DNA of 64,000 nucleotides from Candidatus Peribacteria bacterium RIFOXYB1_FULL_54_35 (GCA_001787755.1 MFYJ01000007.1:272585-336584); one strand, 5' to 3'; positions 39,902 to 49,242 are shown, numbered from the stretch's first letter. The notes: generated by a model from the letters alone, not told the origin. Numbers and translations are program-made.

Positions 39902-40921
39902 ATGATCAAAGTCGCAATAAATGGATACGGTCGGATAGGACGCAACGTCCACCGGCAGTTTGCTCAGAGTTTCCCAAAAGATGTGGAAGTCGTTGCCATT
40001 AACGCATCTTCCGCGGCGGATATGCGCGCGTACCTACTGAAGTACGACTCGCTCCATGGGAAATTCCCGGGAGAAGTTACGGTAGTGGATGAGAACAACA
40101 TCGCTGTGAATGGCAAAAAGGTTCGGATCGTGAAGGAACGCGATCCCGCTAAGTGTCCCTGGAAAGAGCTTGGAGTGAGCATTGTTGTGGAATCCACCGG
40201 CCACTTCACGAAGGCGGAAACGGCAAGAGGCCATTTGGATGCTGGAGCGAAGCGTGTGATTGTGACTGCGCCAATGAAAGACGATACTCCCACCTTCGTG
40301 ATCGGAGTGAATGACAAGGACCTCACCGGGGATATGAAAATAGTATCGAACGCCTCCTGTACTACAAACAGCATTGCCCCCGTGATTAAGGTGATTCACG
40401 AGAAATATGGCGTAGAGCATCTGCTGGTATGCTCTGTTCATGCGTTCACTGCCACCCAGAACCTGCTGGATAACAAGGCGCAGGAAGACAACGATTTCCG
40501 TCGTGCGCGTGCTGCCACTCTCTCTATGATTCCGACGAAGACTGGCGCCGTGAAGGCCTGTGCGGTCATCTTCCCCGAACTCAAGGGGAAAATCGACGGG
40601 ATGGCTTTCCGCGTGCCTGTTCCGACAGTCAGCTGCTCCTATATGGCATTTACGCTTAAGAAAAATGCCGAGGTGGAAGACGTCCTCAGGAACCTCCGGG
40701 ATGCCGCAGGCAAACCTCCGCTCAAAGATATCCTCTCCGTCTCAAGTGATCAGCTCGTTTCCATCGATTTTCAGACAGATCCGCATTCTTCCATTGTGGA
40801 TGCAGCGTTCACCAAAGTCGTTGATGGCAATTCCCTCCAGCTGCTTGCCTGGTATGACAATGAGTGGGGATATGCGATGCGCGTAACGGAAATGGTCATG
40901 AAAGTTGGTTCGTTCCTCTAA
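39902..40921 (+). CDS. gap: Glyceraldehyde-3-phosphate dehydrogenase, probably biosynthetic
   Basis: 339 residues from the ATG at 39902. NAD(P)-binding start VAINGYGRIGRNVHR; active Cys153 in SNASCTTN; final WYDNEWGYAMRV. Where NAD-specific enzymes have Asp after Asn (as INDL in the second copy at 63329), this one has INAS (Ala35), a change linked to NADP use. It lies 12 bases before fbp, so it probably serves gluconeogenesis or an anabolic route. The cofactor call is inference. Confidence 0.95.
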   Translation: MIKVAINGYGRIGRNVHRQFAQSFPKDVEVVAINASSAADMRAYLLKYDSLHGKFPGEVTVVDENNIAVNGKKVRIVKERDPAKCPWKELGVSIVVESTGHFTKAETARGHLDAGAKRVIVTAPMKDDTPTFVIGVNDKDLTGDMKIVSNASCTTNSIAPVIKVIHEKYGVEHLLVCSVHAFTATQNLLDNKAQEDNDFRRARAATLSMIPTKTGAVKACAVIFPELKGKIDGMAFRVPVPTVSCSYMAFTLKKNAEVEDVLRNLRDAAGKPPLKDILSVSSDQLVSIDFQTDPHSSIVDAAFTKVVDGNSLQLLAWYDNEWGYAMRVTEMVMKVGSFL

Positions 40922-40933
40922 ACCTCTTCACCT

Positions 40934-41872
40934 ATGGCCATGTCACGTTTCTCGGCACCAGAGAGAGAATCCCTGAATTTTCATCTGTTTCAGAAAGCGA
41001 AGGTCCCCCATGATCTTCGCCACCTCATTGTCGATATTTCCCGTGCGACGAAGTACATCAGCTATGCCATCCAGACTACAGATACCGGCTTGAGTGGAGA
41101 CAAGAATAAGTATGGGGAGGAGCAGCTCAAGCTCGATGTGTTGAGCGACGATATTCTCAAGCGGTTCCTCAGCGAGACAAACCTCGTCCGTAGCTATATT
41201 TCTGAAGAGCAGAAAGACATCGTGGAGCTTTCGTCCGACGCCCCCTACAGCGTCGTGTTCGATCCTCTGGACGGCTCTTCTCTCGTGGACACGAACTTCG
41301 CCATTGGCACCATTGTCGGCATCTACGAAGGGGATGTTCTGGGGAGGAAACCCCGTGACCAGGTTGCTGCGCTCTACGTTCTCTACGGTCCCCGTACGAT
41401 CCTCGTCTACTCCACGGGGAACGGTGTGCACGAATTTCTCCTCAACGACGTGGGTGAATACGTCGTGCTCCGGGAATTTCTAGGTGTGGGGGATGATGCG
41501 AAGAATTACAGTCCGGGGAATCTCCGGGCAATCAATGAGAATGAGTCCTATAGAAAAGCGATGATGCAGTGGCTGAAGGAAGAGAAAACCCTCCGGTATT
41601 CCGGTTGCATGGTTGCAGACATCCATCACATCATCAGCAAAGGGCAGGGTATTTTTACCAATGTCGGCGGAAGCAAGTACCCGGAGGGGAAGCTTCGCCT
41701 CGTCTTTGAGTGCGGACCGTTCTCGTATCTCATGGAGCAGGCAGGCGGTGCCTCTTCCGATGGAAAGAATCCCATTCTCGACAGGAAGATCGAGAAGGTG
41801 GATGCACGCACTCCCATTATCATAGGGTCGAAGAATGATGTGAGAGCGATTGAGACTCTGCTGCGTCAGTAG
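40934..41872 (+). CDS. fbp: Fructose-1,6-bisphosphatase, class 1
   Basis: 312 residues. Class 1 metal site: SEEQKD (with Glu pair), FDPLDGSSLVDTNFAIGTI, and the later YPEGKLRLVFECGPFSYLMEQAGG substrate-binding stretch. It dephosphorylates fructose-1,6-bisphosphate in gluconeogenesis. It is coupled to the first gap gene (12-base gap), forming a compact gluconeogenic operon. Confidence 0.95.
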   Translation: MAMSRFSAPERESLNFHLFQKAKVPHDLRHLIVDISRATKYISYAIQTTDTGLSGDKNKYGEEQLKLDVLSDDILKRFLSETNLVRSYISEEQKDIVELSSDAPYSVVFDPLDGSSLVDTNFAIGTIVGIYEGDVLGRKPRDQVAALYVLYGPRTILVYSTGNGVHEFLLNDVGEYVVLREFLGVGDDAKNYSPGNLRAINENESYRKAMMQWLKEEKTLRYSGCMVADIHHIISKGQGIFTNVGGSKYPEGKLRLVFECGPFSYLMEQAGGASSDGKNPILDRKIEKVDARTPIIIGSKNDVRAIETLLRQ

Positions 41873-41881
41873 GCCATGATG

Positions 41882-41990
41882 AGCTTTCAGCTTATTTAGG
41901 CTTATAGCTTCATTAGGAAGGAACAAGGTATCAAATCCGAATCCCTAATGCAGCTAATGAAGCTAATAAGCTGAAAGCTAGTAGCTGGCT
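41882..41990. repeat. Intergenic palindromic word-repeat element (AGCTTTC/TTAGC type)
   Basis: Left arm 41882-41917 (AGCTTTCAGCTTATTTAGGC...); right arm 41943-41987 (CCCTAATGCAGCTAATGAAG..., AAGCTGAAAGCTAG). Core AAATCCGAATCC. It is between convergent genes and ends directly at the TAG stop of the gene at 41991. Confidence 0.8.
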
Positions 41991-42302
41991 CTAATCCCAG
42001 TAGGTTTCCCTGAGTGCAAGACCCATCGCTTCTTCGAGCGGTTTGTAGTTCTCTATTTCTTTTTCCTTCCCTTCAACGCGAAAGAGCTTCTTCATGGTGC
42101 GGTACGTTCCCCACGGGTAGTACTGTTTCTTCTTCCGCCGTTTCCTCTCTTTGGTTGTTTCTTCCTCTTCGTCGTCGTCAGCCAGTTTCTTCTCCATTTT
42201 CTTCGGATTCCCGCTTGGCTGCCACTCCACCTTCCCGAGCACTGCACGCTTCGAAGGATCTACGTACACGAAGTCATCATCAATGTACTGCTGGTCACTC
42301 AT
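41991..42302 (-). CDS. Small basic/acidic protein (103 aa), unknown
   Basis: A soluble protein from the ATG at 42302: a short acidic start, a Lys/Glu/Arg-rich middle (DDDEEEETTKERKRRKKK) and a final helical segment. It overlaps the upstream membrane-protein gene by four bases (ATGA), so the two are coupled. No family recognised. Confidence 0.65.
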   Translation of the reverse strand: MSDQQYIDDDFVYVDPSKRAVLGKVEWQPSGNPKKMEKKLADDDEEEETTKERKRRKKKQYYPWGTYRTMKKLFRVEGKEKEIENYKPLEEAMGLALRETYWD

Positions 42303-42907
42303 AGGTGGGGATGTGTACGATGCTCTTCCGGTTGCGGTGCTTCCGGAGGGGGAGGTGGTTCTGTCGGGAGAGCTGTTTGTACAGAAGATTGTGGAGGGAG
42401 AGGCCGCAAAGGAACGAGGAGCGCTTCTTCGGGGTGCTGGAACAAATCCTGCACTTCCCTCCTTTTCTGGTCCTGGTAGCGGAGGAATGAATACAGGAGG
42501 GCAACGAGGCTTCCAATGAGCGAGACGTAAATGCCAAATCGCAGTTCCATACGGGCGAATTCCAATGTTGTCTTCGTGAGGACGGAGAGTGAGGCGAGAA
42601 TGAGAATAGTAGCCTGTGAAGTTGCGAGCAGCCGGGCTGCATTCCGGTTGTGTCTGCGGACGAGCGCAGGTCCTCCTGTGAGCGGGATAATGGTGATGAG
42701 GAGGACGAAGAGTTCGAGGAAGAATACTGCGATGCCGAGGAAACTGGTGTAGAACCGAAATCCCGGGTATGCCACCGTTTCTCCTCCCAGCCATTCCCCT
42801 CCGACCCATGGGAAGAACACGCCGACGAGTGCCACAGCTGCACCGGCATTGAGTATTTGCTCTTCGAGCTCCAGGGAAGCAACTTTGCGCAGGAACGTCT
42901 TAGCCAT
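42299..42907 (-). CDS. Four-helix membrane protein, unknown
   Basis: 202 residues from the ATG at 42907. Membrane segments near residues 19-40, 52-75, 90-112 and 120-140; the last ~55 residues are Pro/Glu-rich and probably cytoplasmic. The charged neighbour at 41991 is translationally coupled and could be its partner. No family recognised. Confidence 0.72.
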   Translation of the reverse strand: MAKTFLRKVASLELEEQILNAGAAVALVGVFFPWVGGEWLGGETVAYPGFRFYTSFLGIAVFFLELFVLLITIIPLTGGPALVRRHNRNAARLLATSQATILILASLSVLTKTTLEFARMELRFGIYVSLIGSLVALLYSFLRYQDQKRREVQDLFQHPEEALLVPLRPLPPQSSVQTALPTEPPPPPEAPQPEEHRTHPHL

Positions 42908-43015
42908 GTATTCAGCATAGCATCCCGGTGTCGGTGGCACTAGATCCTCCGTTTCCTCTCTTTCTCGTATTCTCTTGAGTTTGAAGGAAAACGGCGACGT
43001 GTCTAGACTGGTGCC

Positions 43016-44074
43016 ATGAAGTTTGCCATAGACGTCCGGGAAGCCTGCAGAGAGAAACGCACGGGGAAAGGCCAGTGGGTGTACGGGTTTGTTTCTGAAC
43101 TTCTGAGGCGTGGCCATGAGGTTCTCCTCTTCACCGATTCCGCTCTTCCGTCAGAATGGGAGGAACATTCCCCTCGTAAGAGTGTTCTGCCTTCCGGTTT
43201 GCGGTGGCACAGACGGGCGGTTGCCTCCCTGAGGAAACGATCGGACTATGACTTGTACATCAGTCCCACGAGCTACATTGTCCCTTTTCTCGCCCGGTCC
43301 TCCGTTCCCTTTGTACCGGTCGTGCACGATCTCATCGCTTTCAGACATGAGCCACACGAACGCAAGGCGACAATGATCGAAAGGCTGACGCTCCAGCGCA
43401 CTCTGAAGTATGCAAAACATATCTGTGCCGTGAGCGAGTCCACCAAATCCGATCTTCTGGAGCGCTTTCGCTTTCTTGATCCCAAGGATATTACAGTGAT
43501 CTACGCGGGCCCCATGGTGGCGGAGCCTTTGTTCAATCAACCGGATCACCACACGATTCTCTGCGCTGCCACTCTCTGCCCGCGCAAGAATCAGCTGCGT
43601 CTCATTCATGCATACTCCAGCCTCCCCAAGACTCTGCGCGATCAGTACAGGCTTTTGCTTGTGGGAAGCCGTGGCTGGAAGAATAGAAAAATTCTCGATG
43701 CAGCGGAGAGAACCCCCGGTGTGGAATGGAGGGGGTTTGTTTCCCCGGAAGAGTACAACGCGCTTCTTTCCACGTGTGACATCCTCGCCCTTCCGTCCCT
43801 CTATGAGGGGTTTGGCATGCAGGTGCTCGATGCGTTGCAGCGAGGCATTCCTGTCCTCACTTCGAGCAGGGGCAGTCTTCCTGAAGTGACAGGAGAATGT
43901 GCCGTTCTCGTGGATCCGGAGAGCACAGAGGCTATTGCAGAAGGGCTGCAGCGGTTGCTTAAAAGCAGGGATCTCCAGGCGAATTTGCGGCTCTCCGGCC
44001 CTTCCCGGGCGGCGCATTTTTCCTGGAAACGTACTGTCGATTACTTCCTTGCAGCGGTAAAGCAGCTACAATGA
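43016..44074 (+). CDS. GT4-family glycosyltransferase
   Basis: 352 residues, GT-B fold. N-terminal FAIDVREACREKRTGKGQWV resembles the GxG-type acceptor site; the donor half has CAATLCPRKNQLRLIHAY, LLLVGSRGWKN and SLYEGFGMQVLDALQRGIPVL (donor-binding EGFG motif). It transfers a sugar from a nucleotide-sugar. It precedes the NAD kinase by four bases. Confidence 0.92.
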   Translation: MKFAIDVREACREKRTGKGQWVYGFVSELLRRGHEVLLFTDSALPSEWEEHSPRKSVLPSGLRWHRRAVASLRKRSDYDLYISPTSYIVPFLARSSVPFVPVVHDLIAFRHEPHERKATMIERLTLQRTLKYAKHICAVSESTKSDLLERFRFLDPKDITVIYAGPMVAEPLFNQPDHHTILCAATLCPRKNQLRLIHAYSSLPKTLRDQYRLLLVGSRGWKNRKILDAAERTPGVEWRGFVSPEEYNALLSTCDILALPSLYEGFGMQVLDALQRGIPVLTSSRGSLPEVTGECAVLVDPESTEAIAEGLQRLLKSRDLQANLRLSGPSRAAHFSWKRTVDYFLAAVKQLQ

Positions 44075-44078
44075 CAGT

Positions 44079-44960
44079 ATGAAGTACAAGCGGGTTGGAG
44101 TAACCGTGAAATCAGGACTCAGCTACAAGCATGAGGCTGTGGAGAGAGTGATAAAAATCCTCACGAACATGGGCATTGAAGTACTTGTTGATGCAAAGAG
44201 AACAGAGGAGGTGAAAAGTGCGAGCCATTTGAAGCCGTACAAGAAGGAGGAGGATCTTGACCTTCTCATTGTGATCGGCGGAGATGGCACCATCCTCCGT
44301 GCTGTACGGGAGTTAGAGACGTTCTCTACCCCCATTCTCAGTATCAATCGCGGAACAGTGGGTTTTCTCGCAGAAACTGAACTGGAGGAAGCCGAGCGTT
44401 TGCTGCCTGCTCTCATAAATGGAGAAGGAACAATAGAAAAACGCTATGTCCTCGCGGTCCGGGCTTTGAGAGGCGGCAAGGAACTCTATAACGGTTTTGC
44501 ATTGAATGAGGCTGTGATAGCTCAGGGCACCATAGCGCGCCTCGTAGACTTACGGACCTACGTGAATGGGGAGCTCCTCACGTCCTTCCATGCCGATGGC
44601 CTCATTATCTCCACCCCTACGGGTTCCACAGCGTACTCACTCGCCGCAGGGGGCCCTATCGTGCATCCATTCCTCTCCGCCACGATCCTCACACCCATCA
44701 ATCCCCACAGTTTCAGCCAGAAACCAGTGGTGTTCCCGAGCAATCAGGAAGTGAAGGTGGAAGTGCTCACGAAGCAGAACAAGTTCCAGGATGCGGAAGT
44801 CGTGCTCACGTTGGACGGGCAGGTCTACATTCCCCTGAAGAACGGCGATACCATCATTGCCTGTGCGTGCGGTGAAACGGTGCAGTTCCTCCGTCGCAAG
44901 CAGGATACCTTTTTCGGGAGGCTCCGCGAGAAGCTGAAGTGGGGGGAGAGAGAATGGTAG
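44079..44960 (+). CDS. nadK: NAD kinase
   Basis: 293 residues. GGDGTILRAVREL is the NAD/ATP-binding motif, followed by NRGTVGFLAE and the donor site STPTGSTAYSLAAGGPIVHP. It phosphorylates NAD to NADP. It may feed an NADP-using first Gap. It is in the operon of the GT4 gene. Confidence 0.96.
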   Translation: MKYKRVGVTVKSGLSYKHEAVERVIKILTNMGIEVLVDAKRTEEVKSASHLKPYKKEEDLDLLIVIGGDGTILRAVRELETFSTPILSINRGTVGFLAETELEEAERLLPALINGEGTIEKRYVLAVRALRGGKELYNGFALNEAVIAQGTIARLVDLRTYVNGELLTSFHADGLIISTPTGSTAYSLAAGGPIVHPFLSATILTPINPHSFSQKPVVFPSNQEVKVEVLTKQNKFQDAEVVLTLDGQVYIPLKNGDTIIACACGETVQFLRRKQDTFFGRLREKLKWGEREW

Positions 44961-44961
44961 G

Positions 44962-45681
44962 TTACGCAGCATGTCCTGCGCGTCCTCTCTTGTCTGTGTA
45001 CGGCTCAACGAAGTAACCACGGTACTCAGGCTGCGATTCCGGGCAGTCCCCGTCCATTTTTCTAAGGGCCATGTAGTCCGTTCTTTCTTTCGCCTGCAGA
45101 TCGATGTGCGGGTACGTAAGGGCGCTCGAAACAACAGTTTTATTCTGTTGGAATCTGTCTGCAGCCTGGTCTTCGTTCGGTGGAATATACACGCTGAAGA
45201 TGCGCGGTACCGTATGGATGGTCCCCTCTTCCCCTGAGCCAAAAACAGGTGTTTGTGCTGTTCCGAGTAGTAGCGACATATCCATGAGAGTTTCTGCCGA
45301 GGTAAACGCAATGACTGTACGCCGGAGAGGATGTCCTTTGAGCCCGGTGACGAAACTGAACTCAGTTGGTGAAGGATTCACGGAAACAAGGAGTGTATTT
45401 TCCAGCACATTCCTCGCACGCTTCCTCCCCATGACGTGGAGGGAGTTCAGGTGCTCGTGCAGCTGGTAGCCAGTAATGCTCACCCTCATGCCGAGTTCCG
45501 TGGCGGCTTCCACGGTCATGTCACGAACATGCTCAACAGCCTGATCAAGCTGGGCACAGAACTCAGCTTCCCCAACATGGAGGGTATTGCCTGATGCTTC
45601 GATTACGTGAGCGATTTGCCGACTGGCTTCTATCTCAACGGGGCGGAGAATGCCAACAGTGCAACGGAGCGCACCAAACAT
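44962..45681 (-). CDS. Hypothetical conserved-looking protein (239 aa)
   Basis: A soluble protein without signal peptide or helices. Mixed alpha/beta (residues 15-60 helical with EASRQIAHVIEASGNTL; later strands such as RRTVIAFTSAETLMDMSLLLG). It is downstream of purA on the same strand with a 32-base gap, the last gene of a prmC-purA run. I do not recognise the family. Confidence 0.65.
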   Translation of the reverse strand: MFGALRCTVGILRPVEIEASRQIAHVIEASGNTLHVGEAEFCAQLDQAVEHVRDMTVEAATELGMRVSITGYQLHEHLNSLHVMGRKRARNVLENTLLVSVNPSPTEFSFVTGLKGHPLRRTVIAFTSAETLMDMSLLLGTAQTPVFGSGEEGTIHTVPRIFSVYIPPNEDQAADRFQQNKTVVSSALTYPHIDLQAKERTDYMALRKMDGDCPESQPEYRGYFVEPYTDKRGRAGHAA

Positions 45682-45713
45682 AGGGTAGCATTATCCATGT
45701 TACTCCTCATTTG

Positions 45714-46964
45714 TCAACTCCTGATAATCATCTGTTCCCGGGCCTGCCCGGTGCCGATGAGGGCTGCAGGAATGCCTGTTTGTTCCTCGATGAATTCGAT
45801 GTACTTCTGCGCGTTCTTGGGCAGTGCGCTGAATTTCGTCAGCCCCACAGTGGATTCCTGCCAGCCCGGGAGCACTGCGTACTCCGCTTCTGCGGAAGAA
45901 CGCTTCCCTGTCCCTACGCAAATCTGCTCTTCGCTGTCGAGCACATCGAGTTTGGTGATGTTCCAGTGTGTGTAGCCGTTGATGCGGGCTGTGCGGATGA
46001 GATCCGGCAGGTGGAGCCAGCCGCAGCGCCGGGGGCGGCCGGTGGTTGCGCCGTACTCTCCTCCCCTCTTCCGTATGCGCTCCGCAAGCTCGCCCTGCAT
46101 CTCCGTGAGGAAAGGTCCGGAACCCACGCGTGTGCAGTAGGCCTTGGCAACGCCAATGCAGGAAGTGAGCATCTTCGGAGCAATACCGAGCCCCTGCAGC
46201 GCTCCTGCTGCCGTGGTGGAACTGCTCGTGACGAATGGATATGTTCCGTGATCAATATCGAGCAGCGTTGCCTGTGCGCCTTCCACGAGGAGCGTTTTTC
46301 CCTCCTCAAGTAACTCGTGCAGCAGGTCAATGGTATCAACGATGCGGTTCTGCAGGAGAGATGCGGCTCTGCGAAGGTTATCTATTTCCAGCTTCACATC
46401 GATGTCTATACCGTACATGTTCTTCACCTGGTCCCTCCTCTGGGTGAGTTCACCGGTGAGATCGCATCCGAGTTGTTCCATGCGGATGCCGATTCGCGCG
46501 GCTTTATCCATGTAAGCAGGACCAATCCCACGCTTGGTGGTGCCGATCCCCTGCCCCCTCTTCTCTTCGCGCATTCGTTCCATTACGCCATCGATCTCCT
46601 TGTGAAAATCGAAGAGAATGTGGGCTTCGGGGGAAATGAAAAGGCGGTTCAGTACTTCAATACCATGGGTTTTCAGTGTCTGTATCTCCTCGAGCAGGGT
46701 CGGGAGGTGGAGCACAAGCCCCGCCCCTATCACCACCGTCTTCCCCTCGTGCATGCAGCCGGAAGGCAGCAGGTGGAAAATGTGTTTCTTCCCGTCGATG
46801 ACGATGGTGTGTCCTGCGTTTGCTCCGCCGCACGCGCGGGCGATCACATCGTAGTGTTCGGAGAGGATGTCCGTGGCTTTCCCCTTTCCTTCGTCGCCCC
46901 ATTGCGCTCCGATGATTGCGCTGACGGGGCCAAGGGACTTCAGGAGTTTCTTCACGCACCCCAA
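45714..46964 (-). CDS. purA: Adenylosuccinate synthetase
   Basis: 416 residues. GAQWGDEGKGKATD (GTP loop and catalytic Asp), GGANAGHTIV, KRGIGPAYMDKAAR, VEGAQATLLDIDHGTYPFVTSS and TGRPRRCGWLHLPDL are all diagnostic. It makes adenylosuccinate from IMP and Asp. A start nearer the GAQWGDEG loop, around 46928, is possible. It lies in a run with prmC. Confidence 0.97.
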   Translation of the reverse strand: MGCVKKLLKSLGPVSAIIGAQWGDEGKGKATDILSEHYDVIARACGGANAGHTIVIDGKKHIFHLLPSGCMHEGKTVVIGAGLVLHLPTLLEEIQTLKTHGIEVLNRLFISPEAHILFDFHKEIDGVMERMREEKRGQGIGTTKRGIGPAYMDKAARIGIRMEQLGCDLTGELTQRRDQVKNMYGIDIDVKLEIDNLRRAASLLQNRIVDTIDLLHELLEEGKTLLVEGAQATLLDIDHGTYPFVTSSSTTAAGALQGLGIAPKMLTSCIGVAKAYCTRVGSGPFLTEMQGELAERIRKRGGEYGATTGRPRRCGWLHLPDLIRTARINGYTHWNITKLDVLDSEEQICVGTGKRSSAEAEYAVLPGWQESTVGLTKFSALPKNAQKYIEFIEEQTGIPAALIGTGQAREQMIIRS

Positions 46965-46988
46965 GGTAGCACGGAAATCAGGAGCCCT

Positions 46989-47783
46989 CTAGAGAATCTC
47001 CTGCAGTTTCTCTGCCTGGAATCTCCGGCATTCGAGTGCGAATCCCGTGCAGTATGGATGCTCCATTGCCTGCTCTATGAGCGGCTGGAGGACTCCCATA
47101 CCCTCCGGTCCTGCAAAGAGTGAGAGGTGCGGTTCATACTCCATCACATCCGGCATGGGTATCTCCGCATCCGGAATGTACGGCGGATTGGAGACAAGGA
47201 AGAATGGTGAGCGGAGATCACGTACGGGTTTGAGGAGGTTCCCTTTGCGGAAGGTGATACGGTCGGGAACGCTGAGGAGCTCTGCGTTGTCCTGTGCGAC
47301 AGAGAGGGCTGCGTTGCTTACGTCCGTGGCAATGACCGGATACCGGGTTTCCAGTGCGAGTGTAATGGCGATGCATCCGCTTCCCGTCCCGATGTCTACG
47401 AAAACTTCAGGTGTCTTCTCCCGAAACCGATGCGTGAATACCACGATGTCTGTGTTGGCATCGGCGATTCCGCTTTCTCCCCCTGAAAGTTGGCTGAGAG
47501 TGATTCGTACGAGCTCTTCTGTTTCCGGCCGTGGGATGAGGACATCGGGTGTCACATGGAATGTCCGGCCGAAGAACTCCTTCTCACCGGTGATGTACGC
47601 AATGGGTTCATGGTTCTTTCTCCGTAAAACCCATGCATGGAATGTGTGCTCCTCTGCTGTGCTCAGAGCATGCTCGCCATGTGCGAGAATCCAGGCTCTA
47701 TTCTTCTTGAGGAGGGATGCAAGCAGCACCTCTCTCTCGAGGGCAGGGAGTGTTGCCTCCTGCAGTGCATCGGCTATGTGCAT
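46989..47783 (-). CDS. prmC: Peptide chain release factor N5-glutamine methyltransferase
   Basis: 264 residues from the ATG at 47783. GTGSGCIAITLAL (SAM site) and SNPPYIPDAEI (NPPY catalytic motif), with the HemK-type N-terminal helical domain and ITGEKEFFGRTFHVTPDVLIPRPETEELV. It methylates the GGQ Gln of release factors. It is divergent from the next GT4 gene by 22 bases. Confidence 0.95.
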   Translation of the reverse strand: MHIADALQEATLPALEREVLLASLLKKNRAWILAHGEHALSTAEEHTFHAWVLRRKNHEPIAYITGEKEFFGRTFHVTPDVLIPRPETEELVRITLSQLSGGESGIADANTDIVVFTHRFREKTPEVFVDIGTGSGCIAITLALETRYPVIATDVSNAALSVAQDNAELLSVPDRITFRKGNLLKPVRDLRSPFFLVSNPPYIPDAEIPMPDVMEYEPHLSLFAGPEGMGVLQPLIEQAMEHPYCTGFALECRRFQAEKLQEIL

Positions 47784-47805
47784 CAGGGTATGATGGTAAC
47801 CGCCT

Positions 47806-48846
47806 ATGGCTGAGATAGGAATCGATTGCCGTTTTTCTTTGGGACATTCCGGCATTGGCCGCTACACACGTGAGCTCGTTCCCGCTCTTCTCTCGAAAGC
47901 AACCGATTCCCGGTTTACCCTCTTCGTCCGTTCCCGCGACGAAGAGTGGCTGAAGGATCTCGCGGGGGTGTGCACGATCGTGGAGGCCGATATCCCTCAC
48001 TATTCGGTGGCTGAGCAGCTCCGGATGCCCTCGCTTTTCCGTGAGAGCGGCATAGAGCTTCTCTTCTCTCCGCATTTCAACGTGCCTCTCCGGTGCCCGG
48101 TGCCGTTCGTCGTGACCATTCATGATCTCATTCTGCACCGCTATCCCAACCAGGCATCGTTCCTCAAACGCAGGGCATATCACTTTCTAATGAGACGGTC
48201 AGTGCACAGGGCAGAGCGGATTATTGCCGTGAGTGCCTTTACAGCGCAGGAGATTTCCCGTGCCTACGGGGAGGACATAGCAGACAAGATGACGGTCATC
48301 CATGAGGGGGTTTCTTCACAGTTCTCTCCCCGTTCCGAAGCAGAACAGCAGGAAATGCGACGCAGGTACGGCTTCAAGCGCGAGTTCTTCCTCTACGTCG
48401 GCAATGCCAAAGAGCACAAGAATGTGCAGCTTCTTCTCGATGCCTACGCAGAGGCGCATCCTCAGGCAGATCTCGTGCTTGTCTCGGAGGGGAAGGAAAC
48501 GAAGAATCTTTCGTTCTCAGACGGTATCATTCTTCTCTCCTCCGTTCCGGACGAACATCTCCCGGCACTCTACAGTGCTGCATCGGCCATGGTGACTCCT
48601 TCCCTCTATGAGGGTTTCGGTCTCCCTCTGCTGGAGGCAGTTGCGTGCGGTTGCCCTGTGATCGCTACGAACAGTTCGGCAATTGCCGAACTTGCACCAC
48701 CCGGCGCTCTGCTCGTTGAACCCACTGTTCATGCATTTGCACATGCTCTGAGGAATCTCCCGCCTCCCGCGGCAATTCCGCATTCTTTCTCGTGGCAGAG
48801 CGCTGCTGAGGAAACGCTCTCTCTTCTGCAGGAGGCCTGTGGATGA
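47806..48846 (+). CDS. GT4-family glycosyltransferase
   Basis: 346 residues. Acceptor motif GHSGIGRYTRELVPAL, mid-part VTIHDLILHRYP, and donor site VGNAKEHKNVQLLLDAY with SLYEGFGLPLLEAVACG (E-x7-E). Most like mannosyltransferases of GT4. The stop overlaps the DciA-like gene start by four bases. Confidence 0.93.
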   Translation: MAEIGIDCRFSLGHSGIGRYTRELVPALLSKATDSRFTLFVRSRDEEWLKDLAGVCTIVEADIPHYSVAEQLRMPSLFRESGIELLFSPHFNVPLRCPVPFVVTIHDLILHRYPNQASFLKRRAYHFLMRRSVHRAERIIAVSAFTAQEISRAYGEDIADKMTVIHEGVSSQFSPRSEAEQQEMRRRYGFKREFFLYVGNAKEHKNVQLLLDAYAEAHPQADLVLVSEGKETKNLSFSDGIILLSSVPDEHLPALYSAASAMVTPSLYEGFGLPLLEAVACGCPVIATNSSAIAELAPPGALLVEPTVHAFAHALRNLPPPAAIPHSFSWQSAAEETLSLLQEACG

Positions 48847-49163
48847 TGTATGCTGCGTCTGTGGAACATATTCGCTCTCTGCTGCCAAAGGTGCTGAGGA
48901 AGCGCGGACTCACAGAACATGCCAATGCTGCTCTGGTGATATTCAAAGCCCGGGAGTGGATTGCTGGCCATTTACAGGATTTTGAGAACGATCTCCATCC
49001 TCAGAAATTCAGGGATGGTGTTCTGACGATAGCCTGTGTTCATTCTATTGCCAGCCAGGAGTGCCAGCAGCGGTCGGAGGATCTTCTCTCGTTTCTGCGT
49101 GTTGTCTGCGAAGGGATAGTCGTGGAACAGATCCGGATGATTCGGATGGAACGGAAAGCGTAA
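48843..49163 (+). CDS. DUF721/DciA-like protein
   Basis: 106 residues, overlapping the GT4 stop. The KFRDGVLTIACVHSIASQECQQRSEDLLSFL layout matches the DUF721 family, whose member DciA loads replicative helicase. It lacks the usual KH-like long N-terminus and could serve as a helicase loader; no dnaC is seen near dnaB. Role by family only. Confidence 0.78.
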   Translation: MMYAASVEHIRSLLPKVLRKRGLTEHANAALVIFKAREWIAGHLQDFENDLHPQKFRDGVLTIACVHSIASQECQQRSEDLLSFLRVVCEGIVVEQIRMIRMERKA

Positions 49164-49179
49164 TTTACATCTTTTTGGC

Positions 49180-49208
49180 TTGCGAACCGCCTGGTGCTTG
49201 CTTAGACT
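49180..49208 (+). promoter_or_regulatory. rpsP promoter
   Basis: TTGCGA (49180-49185), 17 bases, TAGACT (49203-49208); ATG at 49243. Confidence 0.45.
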
Positions 49209-49242
49209 CTGCGGGCTGGCTCTCTATGAGCCAAAACGTTCT

